A stretch of 58,501 nt of DNA from Agrobacterium tumefaciens str. B6 (lineage in GTDB: Bacteria > Pseudomonadota > Alphaproteobacteria > Rhizobiales > Rhizobiaceae), in NCBI RefSeq assembly GCF_001541315.1, contig NZ_LMVK01000017.1:1-58501 (forward strand), read 5' to 3'. The notes beneath the pieces were generated by a model, which was not told the origin of the DNA, ran no database searches, and saw only the letters and a list, made by a program, of their open reading frames with translations. Each line of letters opens with the position of its first letter. Within the stretch, counting starts at the first letter, position 1. The position numbers and the translations under genes are program-made. This document shows positions 55,822 to 58,501 of this stretch, piece after piece.

Positions 55822-56463
55822 ATGAACAGACGCTTTTTGCTCCTCGCGGCCGGCCTCGCCTGCGTTCCCGTCGCGGCGGCTGCGCATCCGCACATCTTTG
55901 CCGAAGCCCGCATGGAAATCGTCGAGGGGCCGAACGGCACCGTTCAGGAAGTGCGCAATATCTGGCGTTTCGACGAGATGTTTTCGGCAAGCGTGGTGAT
56001 GGATTACGACAAGAACAGCGATCTGAAGCTGGACAAGGACGAGTTGGCCGAGATCGGCAATACAGTGCTGGAATCGCTCGCCGAATATTCCTATTACACC
56101 TTCATCACCGCCGATGGAAAACCGGTGGAGTTCTCCAAGCCCGACGCCATTCACGTGGACTACAAGGACCAGCAGATCCTGATGTTCTTCTCCGTGAAGC
56201 CGACCAAGCCGCTCGCCGTCAAGGGCAAGCTCAGCTTCGGCGCCTGGGATCCGACCATGTATACGGCGATCGATTTCGCCAAGGACAGCGATATCGCGAC
56301 GCAGGGCAAGGATCTGAATGCCTGCAAGCATCATATCGTCCGCCCCGATCCCGACGAGGTAATCTCGCAGAACCAGGGTTCGCTGACCGACGCCTTTTTC
56401 AACGATCCGACCGGCACCGACATGACCAAGCTCTTCGCCACCCGGCTGGAGGTCTCATGCTGA
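55822..56463 (+). CDS. DUF1007-family periplasmic protein of the nickel/cobalt export pair
   Basis: The 213-residue protein has a signal peptide (LLLAAGLACVPVAAA) followed by AHPHIFAEARMEIVEG, the usual start of DUF1007 proteins with His residues at the mature N-terminus. DYDKNSDLKLDKDEL resembles an EF-hand-like acidic loop. DUF1007 genes regularly precede NicO-type Ni/Co transporters, as here with a 7-nt overlap. It may present metal to or from the exporter in the periplasm. Confidence 0.88.
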   Translation: MNRRFLLLAAGLACVPVAAAAHPHIFAEARMEIVEGPNGTVQEVRNIWRFDEMFSASVVMDYDKNSDLKLDKDELAEIGNTVLESLAEYSYYTFITADGKPVEFSKPDAIHVDYKDQQILMFFSVKPTKPLAVKGKLSFGAWDPTMYTAIDFAKDSDIATQGKDLNACKHHIVRPDPDEVISQNQGSLTDAFFNDPTGTDMTKLFATRLEVSC

Positions 56464-57500
56464 GCCGCAGGGCACGCCTTGTCGCCATCGGCCTCATCGC
56501 CGTGGCTGGTGTCGCCCATGCGCAGTCGCCGCTCGGCATCGGCTCGGCCGAGCCTTCCTTTTCCGTCGGCGGCCCGTTTGCGCCGCTGATGCAATGGATC
56601 AACGTGCACCAGCAGATGTTTTACCGGGCGCTGACCGGTGCGTTGAAGGCCATGCGCGAGGACAGCTGGGCGCTCGGCTCGCTGATCGGCCTTTCCTTTG
56701 CTTATGGCGTTTTCCATGCCGCCGGTCCCGGCCACGGCAAGGCGGTCATTTCTTCCTACATGATCGCCAATGAAACGCAACTGAAGCGCGGCATTCTCAT
56801 TTCTTTCGTCTCGGCCCTCATTCAGGGTTTGATGGCCATCGGCCTAGTTGGGGCCGCCTGGCTGGTGCTGCGCGGCACCTCCATCACCATGACCAAGGCG
56901 ACGCAGGCGATGGAGATCGCCAGCTTCGCCATGGTGGCGCTGTTCGGCGCCTGGCTCTTGGTGCGGAAGCTTTGGTCACTGCGCATCCGGCGGGAACCCG
57001 TCCCCGTCTTTGCCACGGCGGGTGAAGCCACGGCCGGCAGAACCACCGGCATGGGCACGGGGCTACGCTTTCAGGGCAAGCCGGTTTTCGCGGATCATGA
57101 GCATAACGGCACCGGCGATCTCTGCAACGCCTGCGGAAAATCCCATGCGCCCGACCCCATGTTGTTGAAGGGCAAGAACTTCAGCCTGCATGAAGCATGG
57201 TCGGCCATCATCGCGGTCGGCCTCAGGCCATGCTCGGGCGCGATCATCGTCATGAGCTTCGCGCTTCTGAACGGGCTTTATCTCGGCGGCGTGCTCTCCG
57301 GGCTTGCCATGCCGCTCGGCCCCGCCATAACGGTGTCGGCCCTCGCCATCATGGCCGTCTCGGCCAAAGGGTTCGCCGTGCGTTTCGCCGGCCCCGGCAG
57401 CCGCAAGGCGGCCGGCATCAGCCACGCGATCGAAATCGCCGGCGCGCTTTTCGTGCTGATCATGGGACTGCTGCTGCTCGGCGCTTCGCTTCAGCTCTAG
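56457..57500 (+). CDS. NicO/RcnA-family nickel/cobalt transporter
   Basis: The 347-residue inner-membrane protein has the family signature FHAAGPGHGKAVISSYM, helices ISFVSALIQGLMAIGLVGAA and WSAIIAVGLRPCSGAIIVMS, and a His/Cys-bearing loop (FADHEHNGTGDLCNACGKSH) that may sense or bind metal. Family members export Ni and Co (RcnA) or, in some cases, import them. I see no RcnR-type regulator nearby. It overlaps the DUF1007 gene and is probably co-expressed. Confidence 0.9.
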   Translation: MLSRRARLVAIGLIAVAGVAHAQSPLGIGSAEPSFSVGGPFAPLMQWINVHQQMFYRALTGALKAMREDSWALGSLIGLSFAYGVFHAAGPGHGKAVISSYMIANETQLKRGILISFVSALIQGLMAIGLVGAAWLVLRGTSITMTKATQAMEIASFAMVALFGAWLLVRKLWSLRIRREPVPVFATAGEATAGRTTGMGTGLRFQGKPVFADHEHNGTGDLCNACGKSHAPDPMLLKGKNFSLHEAWSAIIAVGLRPCSGAIIVMSFALLNGLYLGGVLSGLAMPLGPAITVSALAIMAVSAKGFAVRFAGPGSRKAAGISHAIEIAGALFVLIMGLLLLGASLQL

Positions 57501-57520
57501 AGCGTGTCCAGTAAAATGCC

Positions 57521-57745
57521 CTAACCGTCGCGGCGGCGCTGGTAGCGTGCACGCAACCAGAACAGCAGGAAGAAACACAGCACGGTAACCGAACCGAAAG
57601 CGGCGGCGAGCCAGGGCGAATAATCACCCAGCCACAACATGATCTTCGGCATGACGAAGAACACGAGCCCGAAACCGACGATGATGAGGGCGGCGGCAAT
57701 TGCCGGCGACCAGTCCTTTTTCCCCGATGTCGGTTTTTCAGGCAT
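57521..57745 (-). CDS. Small membrane protein, two predicted helices
   Basis: The ATG at 57745 gives 74 residues. After a polar start (MPEKPTSGKKDW) come two hydrophobic stretches, AIAAALIIVGFGLVFFVMP and WLAAAFGSVTVLCFFLLFWL, then a basic end (RARYQRRRDG). Its start overlaps the stop of the acetyltransferase gene by 8 nt, so the two are probably co-translated. I do not recognise a function. Confidence 0.72.
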   Translation of the reverse strand: MPEKPTSGKKDWSPAIAAALIIVGFGLVFFVMPKIMLWLGDYSPWLAAAFGSVTVLCFFLLFWLRARYQRRRDG

Positions 57746-58424
57746 TGGCAAGCTCCGCGCGGATATTTTCAAGCTTGCGCTTCTGCACCCCGTCGGCTGC
57801 AAAATTCTCCGGCGAAAGCCACGCTTCAAAGGCCTTGCCGATCAGCGGCCATTCGCCGTCGATCATCGAAAACCACGCCGTATCGCGGTTCTGGCCTTTC
57901 GAGATCATGTGCTGGCGGAAGACGCCCTCGAAGGTGAAGCCATAACGCTTCGCCGTGATCTTGGAAGGTTCGTTTTCATTGTGGCATTTCCACTCGTAAC
58001 GGCGATACCCCAAATCCTCGAACACATGTTTCGCCATCAGGTAATGCGCCTCGGTGGCAAGAGGAGAGCGCTTCATCTTCGCGCCATGGGCGACGGAACC
58101 GACCTCGACCACGCCATTGGCCGGATCGGGCCGCATATAGCTCGCCATGCCGACGATATCGCCACTGGCATTTTCCACGAAGACCAGCGTGACCCAGTTA
58201 AGCTTCTGCCCCGCGCCAATGAGCCATTCGCCAAAGGCGTCGGCATCAGGGAAGGCGTTTTGCGGGAAATATTTGAGAAGCGCATTGGTACCCTCGCCGC
58301 CAAGGGCTGACCAGAGTCTTGCGAGGTGTTTTTCGCGATCAAACGGCTCGGCCGTGACGTAACGGCCCTTTAGCACCACCGGCTGCGGCGCCGGACATCC
58401 CCTAAAATCACTCAGATCGCGCAT
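57738..58424 (-). CDS. GNAT-family N-acetyltransferase
   Basis: I start at the ATG at 58424 (MRDLSDFRG), preceded by GGGGAAGAGA; an ATG at 58436 would add four residues. The 228-residue protein resembles RimJ/RimL-type acetyltransferases: VLKGRYVTAEPFDREKHLAR, GDIVGMASYMRPDPANGVVE, the acetyl-CoA region LATEAHYLMAKHVFEDLG and RRYEWKCHNENEPSKITAKR with YGFTFEGVFRQHM. It transfers acetyl from acetyl-CoA to an amine; the substrate is unknown. The last ~75 bases of the window past the start show no feature. Confidence 0.88.
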   Translation of the reverse strand: MRDLSDFRGCPAPQPVVLKGRYVTAEPFDREKHLARLWSALGGEGTNALLKYFPQNAFPDADAFGEWLIGAGQKLNWVTLVFVENASGDIVGMASYMRPDPANGVVEVGSVAHGAKMKRSPLATEAHYLMAKHVFEDLGYRRYEWKCHNENEPSKITAKRYGFTFEGVFRQHMISKGQNRDTAWFSMIDGEWPLIGKAFEAWLSPENFAADGVQKRKLENIRAELANA

Positions 58425-58501
58425 TCTCTTCCCCATTTGCTGGGAGAAGGATTAGGGCAAGCGGGGCGGGATGACAACAGTGCATGTGGGGTGGGTATGG
58501 G

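Overview
The window reads as a chromosomal segment of an alphaproteobacterium of the Rhizobiaceae, most likely Agrobacterium or a close Rhizobium. This rests on high-GC coding sequence, the pcaDCHGB order beside a divergent LysR-type pcaQ, an AraC-type regulator beside pobA, an RpiR-type regulator before iolCDEB, many ABC importers, and scattered ~115-bp palindromic intergenic repeats. I saw no tRNA, rRNA, transposase, phage gene or CRISPR array. The assignment is from gene content only.

Layout. 1-3726 (minus): a truncated sugar-phosphate isomerase, two tandem sugar-type periplasmic binding proteins and a LacI regulator. 4161-14747: the beta-ketoadipate pathway, as pcaIJF (minus) with pcaR, pobR/pobA, and pcaQ divergent from pcaDCHGB. 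15116-23052: a polar-amino-acid-type ABC importer with two tandem binding proteins, an NAD-type shikimate/quinate dehydrogenase, type II dehydroquinase, a TetR regulator and a fused 3-dehydroshikimate dehydratase. 23116-30926: an ABM-domain protein, an oligopeptide-type ABC importer and a cytoplasmic M14 metallopeptidase. 31703-36294: a branched-chain-type ABC importer behind a PcaQ-type promoter. 36463-44490: iolR-iolCDEB plus a Gfo/Idh/MocA oxidoreductase. 44720-48591: a 2-hydroxyacid dehydrogenase, LacI and MarR regulators and a creatininase-family protein. 48705-51211: a Zur-box-preceded COG0523 GTPase and a WD40 protein. 51399-58424: an MFS transporter, two outer-membrane barrel proteins, a small secreted Asn/Gly-rich protein, a DUF1007-NicO nickel/cobalt exporter pair, a small membrane protein and a GNAT acetyltransferase.

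How it works together. The first half forms one catabolic network. Quinate or shikimate would be imported, oxidised, dehydrated to 3-dehydroshikimate and then to protocatechuate. 4-Hydroxybenzoate reaches protocatechuate through PobA. PcaHG, PcaB, PcaC, PcaD, PcaIJ and PcaF then carry it to succinyl-CoA and acetyl-CoA. Two non-coding signals extend this picture. The pcaD promoter and the promoter of the liv-type importer 20 kb away share a PcaQ-type box, an identical 11-nt downstream block and a similar -10, all at identical spacing, so the importer is probably for protocatechuate. An ACYAAYTRGT palindrome occurs in the promoters of both the quinate-type ABC operon and the dehydroshikimate dehydratase gene, and is the likely operator of the TetR regulator between them. 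Both binding proteins of that ABC system keep the carboxylate-binding Arg of the amino-acid-binding family but replace the ammonium-binding Asp with Asn, which fits a non-amino carboxylate ligand.

Most lines on transport substrates and regulators are inference from context. Enzyme families are firm.
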